A DNA stretch of 57,823 nucleotides from Candidatus Peregrinibacteria bacterium GW2011_GWF2_39_17 (GCA_000993615.1 LBWM01000009.1:1-57823), one strand, 5' to 3'. Positions 46,805 to 55,840 are shown, numbered from the stretch's first letter. Program-made: numbers and translations. Notes: a model not told the origin generated them from the sequence alone.

Positions 46805-48667
46805 TTATGACACAGAGATAAACGGCCTAAAAAATGCCCGAAACCCTTCATTAAAAGCAAACGAATTAAGTAACTCGCTGACTTTCACCTGAAGCGCTTC
46901 ATCAACAGTTTCTAAATCACTGGGCATAGAAAAATTTTGCCCCTGCAAATGAGCCAACCAGCACTGATAAACACATTGCAACGGCGTTCCCGCTATTAAA
47001 TCAAAAAAATGCCCTAAAGCTTCCCATTTAACCTTTTCATAAAGATTACAATGTAACGCAAAAAAAACATTCAAACGGTCAATCAAAGTGCTTACTGGTG
47101 GATAAAAAAACTCATCACTAAAAATAGCTCTTTCAAAAACAGGCAACGCAACTGTCCATTCCGCCACACGATTAGGCTCATCAGGCTCTACTAAAGGCGA
47201 CGCCGCCGCCGCTAAAAACTCATAATCCTTCCACCCGTTAGGCTTATTTATACACCTAAAAGGAAGCCAGGTCGAAACACGCCCCTCCAATTCTTTCACC
47301 GAGATTTCGCCATTTAAAGCAGCCACAAGCCCAGTTTGTCTCAATAAAAAACTTTCAAAATATTTAGGAGGTTGATCCAAGGCCAGGATACTTTCTCGAG
47401 CATCTTGAGATAAAAATGCATTTTTAATTCTCTCCCGATCAACCGGAGTCAAATTACTTTGCGCAATCAGGCCATGTAAAATATGACGAAATTTTACAAC
47501 TCGCAGCTCCTGCACGTCTACCGCCGCTTCTTGATCACTACTTATCTTTAGCAAAGCCATCAGCATTGCTTTCTCAACATCACAATTATGACGCTTAATT
47601 CGTGCCTCCAACCCAGCAGATAGAGAGGGATCTACTTCCAGAGCCTCTTTAAAACGAATTATATCAATATTAATTTGGCGCTTTGCATCCTCAAGTTCTC
47701 TCATGCTCCCCATAATAGAAATTTCTGTCTGAAGTGTAAATTTACTATAAGCCTCAAAAGACACATAAGCCGTAAAAGAATCCGGATCCTTTGCCGCCTC
47801 CATCCCAATCCTCGCTCGATAAGGGCTAACGCCAGTAGCCCCCGGGATTGATACTTCCGAAAATTGCAATGGCCGTACAAACGGATGCGCCCCCAATAAA
47901 TCCCGTGCTAGACATGTCGCCTCATTATAAGGACGCTCTCCCTCATGTCCCAATTTGGTCCCGCCCAAAAAAAGCACCATCGCAATTTGATAAAGGACGT
48001 ATTCACATAAAGCATCCATCTCGCCAAGAATTGCTAAATTATTGAGAGTAACAAGTTCTCCATAAGTTTTATCGTGATGACGACGCGATCGCCGATTTAA
48101 AGGGACACAGGCATAAACTCTCTCTACAAAATCAGGATGTGATTGAAAATCAAACAAATCCAAAACAGCCTGATGCAAAATCGAAAATCCCTCGATCGAT
48201 TCAAAATCAGACATCATAAAAATCGGAACAATTGCCGAAAGCTCACCTCGTTCATAAGCTTCTTCGGCAATTAAACGCTGAACCGCTTCATAAAAAAACC
48301 TATCCTTAAGTCCAATTAAGCGCCTTCTTTCATCCGCCATCGCCGATACCCCATCAGTAGAAAGTTCTGGATGCTGACGTCTCAAACCATGCGCAATATT
48401 AACCGTAGGATTAGCCACCACTAAATAAATCGGTTCTCCCTCGACACGACGACGCACTAATTCCCGCATCAATTCCAAAATATCGCGTGTTCTAAAAAAG
48501 GGCTCTTCAACATCGATCTGACGAGGAGGTAAACCAAGAGGATACCATTTTCCACGCGACAAAGCTTCAATTTGATCTCGAGGAGAATTAAAGTCAAGAC
48601 CTTCAGATAAAGCACCAAAATCTCCATCTCCCTGAGCAGCCAAAATTCCTCGATCAGCCGAATCCAT
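46805..48667 (-). CDS. hypothetical protein, 620 aa
   Basis: A 620-residue soluble protein, no signal peptide. Its first third contains an alpha/beta-looking part (P-I-Y-L-V-V-A-N-P-T-V-N-I-A-H-G-L, then S-A-I-V-P-I-F-M-M-S-D-F-E) and the remainder is helical, with about eleven Cys. Codon use is less AT-biased than in its neighbours, with more Arg and Ala. I recognise no family. It has a perfect promoter (48697-48725) and lies upstream of the TrmB-like regulator, divergent from the VWA/J-domain/ATP-grasp operon. Confidence 0.82.
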   Translation of the reverse strand: MDSADRGILAAQGDGDFGALSEGLDFNSPRDQIEALSRGKWYPLGLPPRQIDVEEPFFRTRDILELMRELVRRRVEGEPIYLVVANPTVNIAHGLRRQHPELSTDGVSAMADERRRLIGLKDRFFYEAVQRLIAEEAYERGELSAIVPIFMMSDFESIEGFSILHQAVLDLFDFQSHPDFVERVYACVPLNRRSRRHHDKTYGELVTLNNLAILGEMDALCEYVLYQIAMVLFLGGTKLGHEGERPYNEATCLARDLLGAHPFVRPLQFSEVSIPGATGVSPYRARIGMEAAKDPDSFTAYVSFEAYSKFTLQTEISIMGSMRELEDAKRQINIDIIRFKEALEVDPSLSAGLEARIKRHNCDVEKAMLMALLKISSDQEAAVDVQELRVVKFRHILHGLIAQSNLTPVDRERIKNAFLSQDARESILALDQPPKYFESFLLRQTGLVAALNGEISVKELEGRVSTWLPFRCINKPNGWKDYEFLAAAASPLVEPDEPNRVAEWTVALPVFERAIFSDEFFYPPVSTLIDRLNVFFALHCNLYEKVKWEALGHFFDLIAGTPLQCVYQCWLAHLQGQNFSMPSDLETVDEALQVKVSELLNSFAFNEGFRAFFRPFISVS

Positions 48668-48696
48668 AAAAAAGTATCACAAAAAATAAGTTTTAG

Positions 48697-48725
48697 ATTA
48701 TAAAATCTTAAATATAATTTGTCAA
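48697..48725 (-). promoter_or_regulatory. consensus sigma70 promoter for 46805-48667
   Basis: On the minus strand TTGACA (48725-48720), 17-bp spacer, TATAAT (48702-48697): a perfect match to the bacterial housekeeping consensus. It lies 30 bp before the ATG at 48667. Confidence 0.8.
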
Positions 48726-48871
48726 TAGCTTATAGCCCCCTGCCACCAACCACTACTGCCGCCTTTTAAAAAACATTTACAGATTAAAAATCAAAAACTC
48801 TAATAGCCATCCTTGAAAACCATAAAATCAAATCACAAAATGTCACCTTATCATTTCAACATAATTATTAT

Positions 48872-49732
48872 ATGCCTTCTGAAAAAGGGTCAGGAACAGA
48901 AATTGTATTTATAAGATCAGGAACAACTAAATTAACTCGCTCCACAAGGCCAACAGACCTTAGCCACACTAACAGAACGAATTTAACAGCTCTACGACAA
49001 CGCGCTGACGCAGAAACTGGGGTAAGTATAGAAAAATTAGGAACTCAGCTTGATATCGAAATTGCTTCAGATTTTTCTGCTTCCACCGGATCATTACACA
49101 ACACCTTAATAAGAATAACTACTGAATTGCAACAAGTCATTGCAAACCAACACCCCAATGCTCGTCTTCAGTATGGTATCTTTGGAGGAGCAAACACAAT
49201 TGCCCAAGGGGCATCATCCAGAATACTGGAATCATCACATAAAAGTACTGATAGATGGGAATCTAGTTTCTCGGAATACGTCGCACGATATACAAATAGA
49301 CCAGCCCCAAAAAGACAAGAAGTTTTGATTAGTTTTCATGATGCACGCTGCCTAAATAACGACGAGCTAAGAGCCGCGATTAAAGCAATCAATAAGAGAG
49401 GAACGATTGTAGTGATTGCGTATTTACCAAGTTCTGATTCGGGGAATGATGATCGAGCCATGCTGCAAGACTTAGCGAATTACCCTGCAGGGGGATTTGA
49501 ACGAGGGGTATTTATAGATCTAAGCGGACTAAATCCTAACGATCATAAAGCCATGCAACAGTTATTAACTGAGCTAGTCAAAACCGTAGCTGTAGCACAA
49601 CAAAAATTCCATCAATTATCCGCCGACCTAAGAGCTATCGCTGTTAACACCCACCTACGATCCCTACTACCTTCAGTCGCCCAAAGGATCGCACAAAACC
49701 CAAGATTGGCCTTACCAGATAAAACCACTTAA
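48872..49732 (+). CDS. von Willebrand factor A-like protein, first gene of a VWA/J-domain/ATP-grasp operon
   Basis: A 286-residue soluble protein. Residues about 55-245 read as a VWA fold: the strand L-D-I-E-I-A-S ends in the MIDAS motif D67-F-S-A-S71, followed by helix, a second strand (Q-Y-G-I-F-G-G) and E-V-L-I-S-F-H-D-A-R, whose Asp may complete the metal site, then I-V-V-I-A-Y. The S-x-S of the MIDAS is intact, so it can probably bind a divalent metal and a ligand acidic residue. The basic N-terminal 30 residues are unstructured. The J-domain gene follows after 4 bp. The match is to the fold, not to a named subfamily; TerY-like proteins are possible relatives. Confidence 0.75.
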   Translation: MPSEKGSGTEIVFIRSGTTKLTRSTRPTDLSHTNRTNLTALRQRADAETGVSIEKLGTQLDIEIASDFSASTGSLHNTLIRITTELQQVIANQHPNARLQYGIFGGANTIAQGASSRILESSHKSTDRWESSFSEYVARYTNRPAPKRQEVLISFHDARCLNNDELRAAIKAINKRGTIVVIAYLPSSDSGNDDRAMLQDLANYPAGGFERGVFIDLSGLNPNDHKAMQQLLTELVKTVAVAQQKFHQLSADLRAIAVNTHLRSLLPSVAQRIAQNPRLALPDKTT

Positions 49733-49736
49733 ATTT

Positions 49737-50807
49737 ATGAAAGAATCAGGATCACCAGATGTTGCGCTAAAAGCTTTGGAAACCTTAGTAATGAAAACCG
49801 TAGCCACCCAACTTCAAGCAACGCAAGCTCAAGTCGCACGCACTTTAAAAGAAACATTTAGCCTAACATTTGATGCCTCCACAGTGATTGCCGATATAAT
49901 CAACGAAGATCAAAAAAAAGTCTTAAGTGCGTTGATCCAATTTTTTGCTGAAAATCCAACCGATGCAACCACCATTCTAGGAACTCTTATAAGGAAAATT
50001 GCAGAATTGAGCAACGCTAAAAATCAACCAGTGACAGAGGAGGGTAGCCAAAATGCAGCTGCCTTAAGAGAAGAATTAGCACAAAAAACAGAGGAACTTT
50101 CTACGCTTAAATTAGAACTGGAAAAAAAACAACAAGAATTAGCAGAAGCACAACGAGCAGCTAAACTAGCAGAAATTGCTAGTGGAAATATTATTGGGCT
50201 ACGTGAAGATTTTGCCACAAGGATGTCTTTACTGGCACAAGATTTAAATAAAGCAGTAATAAAACTACGAGATCAGGAAGGTGATGGTGCCCTAGCAGCC
50301 CATCTAGAATTTGCTGATATCGAAGAAATAGACAATCAATGCCTAAGAATATTCAATAGTCTAAATGCAGATGTTTTAGGGAGATTACCTCTTTATCGTA
50401 CAATGCTGTCTGAATACACACAACTAGGGCAAGATTTCCAAGAAGCCGATAAAATTCCTTCAAAGGATCTTTATAAACGATTTTCAGTATTTTTAGGAAT
50501 AATGCAATCATTACAATCTAGACAAGAAGAATTAATTTTAGAACAAATGGGAACCGATAATTTAACAATTCCCAATGACTGGCTCGAAAACGGCAAATTA
50601 ATTGATTTTTATAAAATTTTAGAAGTTTCTCCTACCGCAACCCAGGAAGAGATAAAAAAGGCGTACAGGAGCCAATCCAAAAAACATCATCCCGATCATT
50701 CGCAGACAGAGACAGATGACGAATCCAAACGAATCAATCTTGCCAACGAGGTATTAAGCAATGCTGAGCAAAGAGCACTTTATGATCAAGCCAGAACCTT
50801 CTTTTAA
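49737..50807 (+). CDS. J-domain (DnaJ-type) protein with C-terminal J domain
   Basis: A 356-residue protein. Residues 1-100 are helical, about 100-145 form a coiled coil rich in Glu, Lys and Gln, about 150-285 are a helical bundle, and about 289-353 are a complete J domain (D-F-Y-K-I-L-E-V start, HPD motif at 318-320, ending A-L-Y-D). The HPD is what stimulates Hsp70 ATPase, so this protein should recruit DnaK to the operon's client. The usual DnaJ Gly/Phe and zinc-finger parts are absent, and the J domain is C-terminal instead of N-terminal. It has 4-bp and 20-bp gaps to the VWA and ATP-grasp genes. Confidence 0.9.
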   Translation: MKESGSPDVALKALETLVMKTVATQLQATQAQVARTLKETFSLTFDASTVIADIINEDQKKVLSALIQFFAENPTDATTILGTLIRKIAELSNAKNQPVTEEGSQNAAALREELAQKTEELSTLKLELEKKQQELAEAQRAAKLAEIASGNIIGLREDFATRMSLLAQDLNKAVIKLRDQEGDGALAAHLEFADIEEIDNQCLRIFNSLNADVLGRLPLYRTMLSEYTQLGQDFQEADKIPSKDLYKRFSVFLGIMQSLQSRQEELILEQMGTDNLTIPNDWLENGKLIDFYKILEVSPTATQEEIKKAYRSQSKKHHPDHSQTETDDESKRINLANEVLSNAEQRALYDQARTFF

Positions 50808-50827
50808 AACTAATTTTAACCTAAAAA

Positions 50828-52354
50828 ATGACTAATCCGTTACAAGACATCCTAACTAAAGGGTTAAAAGAGGCAACTCCTTCTTTTGATCTGAAAACTG
50901 ATTTTCAGACTTTCGCCTTAACTCAAGATACTACTCTGGATGAACAAGCAGCAATTCGTTTGGCGGATATGATTTTCAACGGGACAGCACGTTTAGTACC
51001 TTATAATGCTTCCGAAATAAGAGCTCTAACCAGAGCCTGGTTTTTAGACCTACATAACAGAAATCAACCTGATAATGTCATAAATGGAATAAAAGCCAAC
51101 CTGATAGATGTGGCAGAAAGAAGCAGTGAGCTAGATTTACGAAGAACATTACGAGAATCTAATGTAAAAATAAACGCAGTATTAATACGACGAACTCCAA
51201 CTGAACAAGAATTACCAGCTGTAAATCAGGATAGACAAATAGCAATTCGTAGTAGATTAAAAATTATTCACTCTTTAATCCAACAGTCAGCAACTGAAAA
51301 TGGTATACAAACAGCATTACTTGACCAGCCCGATGTTAGATCTGATTTTACTCATAGGACAGACCATTTTGCTGAATTAGCCCACCTATCCAGGACTATC
51401 CCCGGGCTAATAACCCCTAGAACAGTCAAATACAGTGAACAAAAAAAGAATCCCCAATTCCCGATTGTAGCTAAAAAAGTCACTGAATCAAAAGGAATTG
51501 CCAAATATTTAATCGAAAATACTGAACAATGGGCTAAATTTGTGCAATGGGTAGAAGATAAAAATCTAGAAGAAGAAGTGGAAAATTTTTGGTTTTTTCA
51601 AGAATATATTCAACCTCCCATTGATAGACCAACTTCTCTACGCGTCTTTACGGATTGCCTTGGGAATGTCATGGCCTCCCAATTACTTTATGGGCCTAAA
51701 TTTGAAAACGGGTTAAAAACAACAGTTGCTAACCGAGCAGAAACCAAAAAGAATGATCCCGAAACCCCTTTAGAAGACCCAAACAGCCCATATTTTTTAA
51801 ATTCTCGCCTAATCGCTGCGAATCAACAATTTGCCTCTTCCCAAATCGACATACCAAGGACTGATATTTTTTTAGATTCTAAAAGAGATGAATATTGGGA
51901 AAATCAAAGGCTAATATATGTTGACCCAAAAACAGGCAGAAGATTATACACTCATAAAATATATCCACTGGGTACTATTTATGAAACTGTCTATACCAGA
52001 ATTATGGGAAGAGTGACAATTGGTTTTAATAAAGGCGATTTTACCCCTAATGAATTTGAACGAGAATTATTAGAAGCTCACAACTTTAACCCCGCAGATC
52101 CACGCTTACCAGAAAATTTACTTACTCAAGCGAGAAGCATTGCCAAAACATTGGCTATAAAAAATAAAAAAGTGGAATCTCTATATTTAGGATTGGATTT
52201 TGTAATGAACAAAAATGGGCAATGGGTATATTTAGAAGGTAATCGACGACCTAGCCTTACGGCAATTAAAGAAGCCGAACTTTTGCCGGATTCGGCTAAT
52301 GTTTTAGAATTTGTAATAAAAAAGGTAATGGAGCGTATTGCCAGTCTACACTAA
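50828..52354 (+). CDS. ATP-grasp-like protein
   Basis: A 508-residue protein. The first 190 residues are helical. The following part has the order of an ATP-grasp fold: P-I-V-A-K216-K-V-T-E-S-K-G near 212 (nucleotide-binding Lys), F-F-Q-E-Y-I-Q near 258, R-V-F-T-D-C-L-G-N near 275, and at the end L-G-L-D-F-V-M-N-K-N-G-Q-W-V-Y-L-E470-G-N472-R-R-P, where Glu and Asn are the metal ligands. ATP-grasp enzymes join a carboxylate to an amine or thiol through an acyl phosphate. The central part carries a large insert (about 285-390). It ends the VWA/J-domain operon and converges on the zinc-ribbon gene with an 8-bp gap. Confidence 0.78.
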   Translation: MTNPLQDILTKGLKEATPSFDLKTDFQTFALTQDTTLDEQAAIRLADMIFNGTARLVPYNASEIRALTRAWFLDLHNRNQPDNVINGIKANLIDVAERSSELDLRRTLRESNVKINAVLIRRTPTEQELPAVNQDRQIAIRSRLKIIHSLIQQSATENGIQTALLDQPDVRSDFTHRTDHFAELAHLSRTIPGLITPRTVKYSEQKKNPQFPIVAKKVTESKGIAKYLIENTEQWAKFVQWVEDKNLEEEVENFWFFQEYIQPPIDRPTSLRVFTDCLGNVMASQLLYGPKFENGLKTTVANRAETKKNDPETPLEDPNSPYFLNSRLIAANQQFASSQIDIPRTDIFLDSKRDEYWENQRLIYVDPKTGRRLYTHKIYPLGTIYETVYTRIMGRVTIGFNKGDFTPNEFERELLEAHNFNPADPRLPENLLTQARSIAKTLAIKNKKVESLYLGLDFVMNKNGQWVYLEGNRRPSLTAIKEAELLPDSANVLEFVIKKVMERIASLH

Positions 52355-52362
52355 AACCCCTT

Positions 52363-53067
52363 CTACCTCCTCTTCTTACCACCCTTAGCTTTAGGCTTCA
52401 CCGCCTTAGGTTTCGAAACCTTAAATTTCGCGATTTTAGCATTATTAACCTTCTTAACTTCACTAGGTTTAATGCTCTTAGCTTTCTCCTTTTCAACTTT
52501 CTCCCTCTTAACCCCAACGACTTTAGCCTCAACAACCTTAACTTTTTCCGCAACTAAATCCTCTTTCCTGATTGTATGCGTTGTTCCGTTCTGCAAAATC
52601 TTCAAAATTTTATCCATTTTATTATTCAGCATTTCAAATTGGCCATGAGCTAAAACAGGCGCGCCACTTGATTGAGGATTATCCTTATTCAGCATGCATG
52701 GTCGACAATATAAAGGTTTATCGGTTCTTGGCCTAAAAGGAACAGTACAATCATCTCCACAATTTGCACATTTTACACGAAAAGATTGCTTTTCTTCAAA
52801 TTGTCTTCCTCCAAAACCTCCTGAACTTCCAAAGCCTCCTGAGCGAGGTGCTGACCTGGGCGCTGAGCGAGGCGCTTCTCCGTGATTTTTAAAACAATCT
52901 CGGCAAAAAACAGGTCGATTCCCTGTAGGCCTAAAAGGAACCTCACAAGATTGACCACACTCGGCACAACTTGTCCGATGCATTTCTACCCGATCTGACC
53001 CCCGATCATCCCTACCATGGCCTCTCCCCCCTCCGAACCGATCATCCTTAGCGAATTTTTTAAACAT
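52363..53067 (-). CDS. zinc-ribbon protein with two CxxC repeats and a Lys-rich tail
   Basis: A 234-residue protein with two copies of a CxxC-x(n)-CxxC zinc-ribbon unit (C-A-E-C ... F-C-R-D-C and C-A-N-C ... Y-C-R-P-C), each including the shared V-P-F-R-P core. This is the unit seen in CPR proteins annotated 'CxxC-x17-CxxC'. A Gly/Arg/Ser-rich linker (repeated S-A-P-R) separates them, and the C-terminal 70 residues are Lys/Val/Ala-rich, of the kind that binds nucleic acid. It is probably an RNA- or DNA-associated protein, but this is inference. It converges on the ATP-grasp gene. Confidence 0.85.
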   Translation of the reverse strand: MFKKFAKDDRFGGGRGHGRDDRGSDRVEMHRTSCAECGQSCEVPFRPTGNRPVFCRDCFKNHGEAPRSAPRSAPRSGGFGSSGGFGGRQFEEKQSFRVKCANCGDDCTVPFRPRTDKPLYCRPCMLNKDNPQSSGAPVLAHGQFEMLNNKMDKILKILQNGTTHTIRKEDLVAEKVKVVEAKVVGVKREKVEKEKAKSIKPSEVKKVNNAKIAKFKVSKPKAVKPKAKGGKKRR

Positions 53068-53130
53068 TGATTTAAGTTAAAAATAACACGAGAAATGTAA
53101 TATAAAGGATAAACCAACGTATTGGAAGGG

Positions 53131-53265
53131 CTATTTTTTATTGATGTATTTCCAAAAAGCGCCAATCCCTAAAACCAAAAATGTGACGATTAAAACATAA
53201 GTAATCCACCCGAAAAACATCATACCACTCCCGTTCACGCCACTCATTATATTGTAATCCATCAT
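53131..53265 (-). CDS. 44-residue single-span membrane peptide
   Basis: A frame on the minus strand from ATG 53265 to TAG 53131, with other in-frame ATGs at 53262 and 53247. It encodes a short polar N-terminus, one long hydrophobic helix (W-I-T-Y-V-L-I-V-T-F-L-V-L-G-I-G) and a basic K-Y-I-N-K-K end. It sits in the 425-bp gap between the zinc-ribbon gene (52363-53067) and the metalloprotease gene; the rest of that gap shows only the small basic peptide (53422). Confidence 0.5.
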   Translation of the reverse strand: MMDYNIMSGVNGSGMMFFGWITYVLIVTFLVLGIGAFWKYINKK

Positions 53266-53421
53266 AGTTGAGATTGTTAAACATTAGAATGTAACTAATT
53301 ATACATTACTGATGATTTTTCTCAATATTGGGTCAAACCTCTTTACCCTAAACCCAACTTCAGATATTATGACCATAGCCTAACGCCACTTTTTCATCCA
53401 TTATTCTTAACCTCTCAAACC

Positions 53422-53490
53422 ATGGGCAAAGGAGAACGCCGAGACGCAAAAAATAAAAATAAGAAAAAGCCTAAGAAAATAAAAAAATAA
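53422..53490 (+). CDS. 22-residue Lys-rich peptide, possibly THX-like ribosomal peptide
   Basis: ATG 53422 to TAA 53490, beginning M-G-K-G-E-R-R and continuing almost purely basic (K, R, N, P). The 30S peptide THX of thermophiles and many other bacteria begins M-G-K-G-D-R/K and is equally short and basic, so a THX-like role is possible. Against it: the length is only 22 residues and the rest of the sequence is low complexity. It lies 2 bp before the metalloprotease gene, which may be translated by reinitiation. Confidence 0.35.
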   Translation: MGKGERRDAKNKNKKKPKKIKK

Positions 53491-53492
53491 AG

Positions 53493-55121
53493 ATGGCGAA
53501 AAATTTAAAATCATGGACGATTTTCCCGCTCTTAATCCTATTTGCAAATTTAATCGGTTGTTCAGATTTAACTAATTATGCAGCTAAAGTATCTACCCCG
53601 TCTGCTCCGGATTTGGGAATTGTAAACAAAAATAGTAACTCCGCAATTTATATTGATTCAGCTAACAATAAATTATCTGTAGTTCATGCTAATATTGGCA
53701 ATGTAGATGTAACCGTGACCAATGGAGCAACCTATATTTACGTTTACAATAATGTTGACGGCTCGCTTTACAAAAAATTGACATATTCGTGGTCAACGCT
53801 CAAAGATAAAACCTTTTTAACTGCCAATGGCTACTCCGTAATCCAACCTTTTAAATTAAATTCGGATAATTACACCATCCACGCCTGTATCGACCCAAAG
53901 GATGCGGTAAAAAATGAAGCTAATGAAGCAGGTTCTTTTGATTGCAACACCGGATCTAGCACTAATAATTTTTTGTCCGTCAATTTAGCTGCCTCAAAGC
54001 TAAGATCAAATTTTTTTAAGAACGATATTACGGCAAATGACATCGTCAAAAATTCACTAACTTATGATATGAATGAATTGGGTCTTATCAGCGGAGAAAC
54101 AAGCATTAATCGAGATAATTTCGCCTATAAAATTTTCAGCGCATTTCAAATGTTGGGGTATGACACAGATAGAGGATATACTAGCAGTGGCAATAAACCT
54201 CATATTTTAATTTTAAACCAATTTCAAAATAAATATCACTTTTCTCAAAGTGAATTTATTGATTCAAAAACTCTACTTAAAATTGATGAACTTTTAACAG
54301 AAAGAGAAAAAAAATATTCTCAATATTTAGATTTTCCTTTGTATGGACACATTGATCATTTGGATGAAAACGGCCCAGCAAAAGAATTTCTAGCCTATAT
54401 ATGGAGCTATCCCTTCAAACTTCTACCTGAAGCCATCCAACTTAAAACTGAGGCTCAATTTCTTTGGTGTTTTTATACGCAATGTGGAAGTTTTGTAATC
54501 GAAAATTTTACATATAATCCTTATGACCCTGGCGATTACACTGTTTATAATGAAGCCATTTCTCCTAGTGGAAATTTAGATTCACTACGGTCAGCCTCTG
54601 AGTTACTAGTTTCATTAATGCATGAATATGCCCATTATATTGATTATTTTGTAAGGGCAAACCCTGATCCTGAATTGCTTAGTGGAATCATCGACACAAC
54701 AACTTTTTATGATATTTCCTATGAAAAATTAATGGTAACCGAAGGTTGGTATTGTTTAAAGAAAAAAACTAACATGGATATTTACGATTTCATTTCACGA
54801 TACGCCGCAACGTCAGAGGGATATGCCTCTAATTGTCCAGAAGGATGGTCTCGTCCCCTTGAAGATTTTGCGGAATCTTTCGCCGCCTATGTCCTTGCAG
54901 GTAAAGATTTCAGAAATGCCATGAGTCAAAATGAAGTTTTAGCTCAAAAATATAATTGGCTCAAAAATAACCTATTTAAGGGGATTGAATATGACACGAA
55001 TTTAACATTCGGAAATTCTTCGGGATGCAATGATATCCCTGAATTATCTAATTACGAGCCCGGATATTTACGCTGTGATGAAGATTATGTTTGGGATAAT
55101 AATTTACCCATTTTAAAATAA
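53493..55121 (+). CDS. secreted lipoprotein with metalloprotease-like HExxH site
   Basis: A 542-residue protein. The signal peptide ends in a lipobox-like L-I-G-C (Cys about 23). Residues about 50-180 are a beta-rich domain; residues about 290-480 hold an M-H377-E-Y-A-H381 zinc-protease site, followed 76 residues later by E457-D-F-A-E461-S-F-A, a form that supplies the third zinc ligand in gluzincin-type peptidases (as in lethal-factor-like relatives). The fold is inferred; the HExxH is clear. It would act outside the cytoplasm. ATG 53493 has no Shine-Dalgarno; the tiny basic frame ends 2 bp upstream. Confidence 0.8.
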   Translation: MAKNLKSWTIFPLLILFANLIGCSDLTNYAAKVSTPSAPDLGIVNKNSNSAIYIDSANNKLSVVHANIGNVDVTVTNGATYIYVYNNVDGSLYKKLTYSWSTLKDKTFLTANGYSVIQPFKLNSDNYTIHACIDPKDAVKNEANEAGSFDCNTGSSTNNFLSVNLAASKLRSNFFKNDITANDIVKNSLTYDMNELGLISGETSINRDNFAYKIFSAFQMLGYDTDRGYTSSGNKPHILILNQFQNKYHFSQSEFIDSKTLLKIDELLTEREKKYSQYLDFPLYGHIDHLDENGPAKEFLAYIWSYPFKLLPEAIQLKTEAQFLWCFYTQCGSFVIENFTYNPYDPGDYTVYNEAISPSGNLDSLRSASELLVSLMHEYAHYIDYFVRANPDPELLSGIIDTTTFYDISYEKLMVTEGWYCLKKKTNMDIYDFISRYAATSEGYASNCPEGWSRPLEDFAESFAAYVLAGKDFRNAMSQNEVLAQKYNWLKNNLFKGIEYDTNLTFGNSSGCNDIPELSNYEPGYLRCDEDYVWDNNLPILK

Positions 55122-55204
55122 AACTCTCAGTCGCAATACCCTTAATAAGTCGCCTCAAATCGACTAAAAACCTTGCGCAACAAGCTCTCTTTAAAACCGC
55201 ACAT

Positions 55205-55519
55205 TTATTCTTTTAGTTGATTAAGTGCTGTCTTAAATTCTGCCTCACTCGCCTCTTCCCCATTCAAACAATCACAAAAATTTTCCTGCCAATAAGGTAA
55301 TGCCTTCATGTTTTTACGAACCAACCGTTCGGCCAGCATCCGATCAATATTAGGTATCGACGCAAGAAAAAATTGAACACCGCCCTCAAAAATATCAGCA
55401 CATTTCTTAATATCCCCAGTCGAATCAACACAGTGAATACAAAGCGGGCCATCTGAAATTTCTGCTCCAATATTTTCCGGATGCAAAAGTGGCATATTGC
55501 ACGCAATACAAGTTTTCAT
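55205..55519 (-). CDS. zinc-ribbon domain protein, 104 aa
   Basis: A 104-residue protein whose first 40 residues form a zinc ribbon: M-K-T-C-I-A-C-N-M-P-L ... G-P-L-C-I-H-C, as in the 'putative zinc ribbon' (CQSCGMPL-type) family. The remainder is helical (about residues 45-104) with one C-D-C. I use ATG 55519, which gives the usual M-K-x-C start; the open frame reaches 55546. It is convergent with the metalloprotease gene (83-bp gap). Role unknown. Confidence 0.75.
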   Translation of the reverse strand: MKTCIACNMPLLHPENIGAEISDGPLCIHCVDSTGDIKKCADIFEGGVQFFLASIPNIDRMLAERLVRKNMKALPYWQENFCDCLNGEEASEAEFKTALNQLKE

Positions 55520-55609
55520 AATAAATAGATAATGGATATAGCTCAATCCTAGTCGTCCCTAAGCACAAAGTAAAGCTTGGAGCATTCAGTTTCCTAGGAA
55601 TTTACCCAC

Positions 55610-55762
55610 CTAAAACTTATCTCCACCAGGTGTTTTTTCCGTTGTACTTTGTTCAATTTGAACACGCCCAGATAAATCAGTCAAATTATAAGACCTAAGC
55701 AAAAAAGCAACAGCCACAATAACCAAAATCACCACGACTCCAATAATTACTTTTTTATTCAT
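55610..55762 (-). CDS. 50-residue single-span membrane protein
   Basis: From ATG 55762: M-N-K-K then one strong hydrophobic helix (V-I-I-G-V-V-V-I-L-V-I-V-A-V-A-F-L-L) and a polar tail of about 25 residues. The in-frame ATG at 55819 adds residues that look untranslated. It lies downstream of typA on the same strand, 78 bp from its stop to this start. No family recognised; the sequence is simple enough that I rate it as probable. Confidence 0.55.
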   Translation of the reverse strand: MNKKVIIGVVVILVIVAVAFLLRSYNLTDLSGRVQIEQSTTEKTPGGDKF

Positions 55763-55840
55763 GGGAAGAAAATTAAAGAAATAAAAAATCCCAACTAAAT
55801 TAGTATGATAATACTTCAAAAAACAATAAAATCAATTCTT

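Noticed and set aside
55762-55819. Longer start (55819) for the 50-residue membrane protein
   Set aside because: The added residues are aromatic-rich and disrupt the usual N-terminal K-K before the helix.
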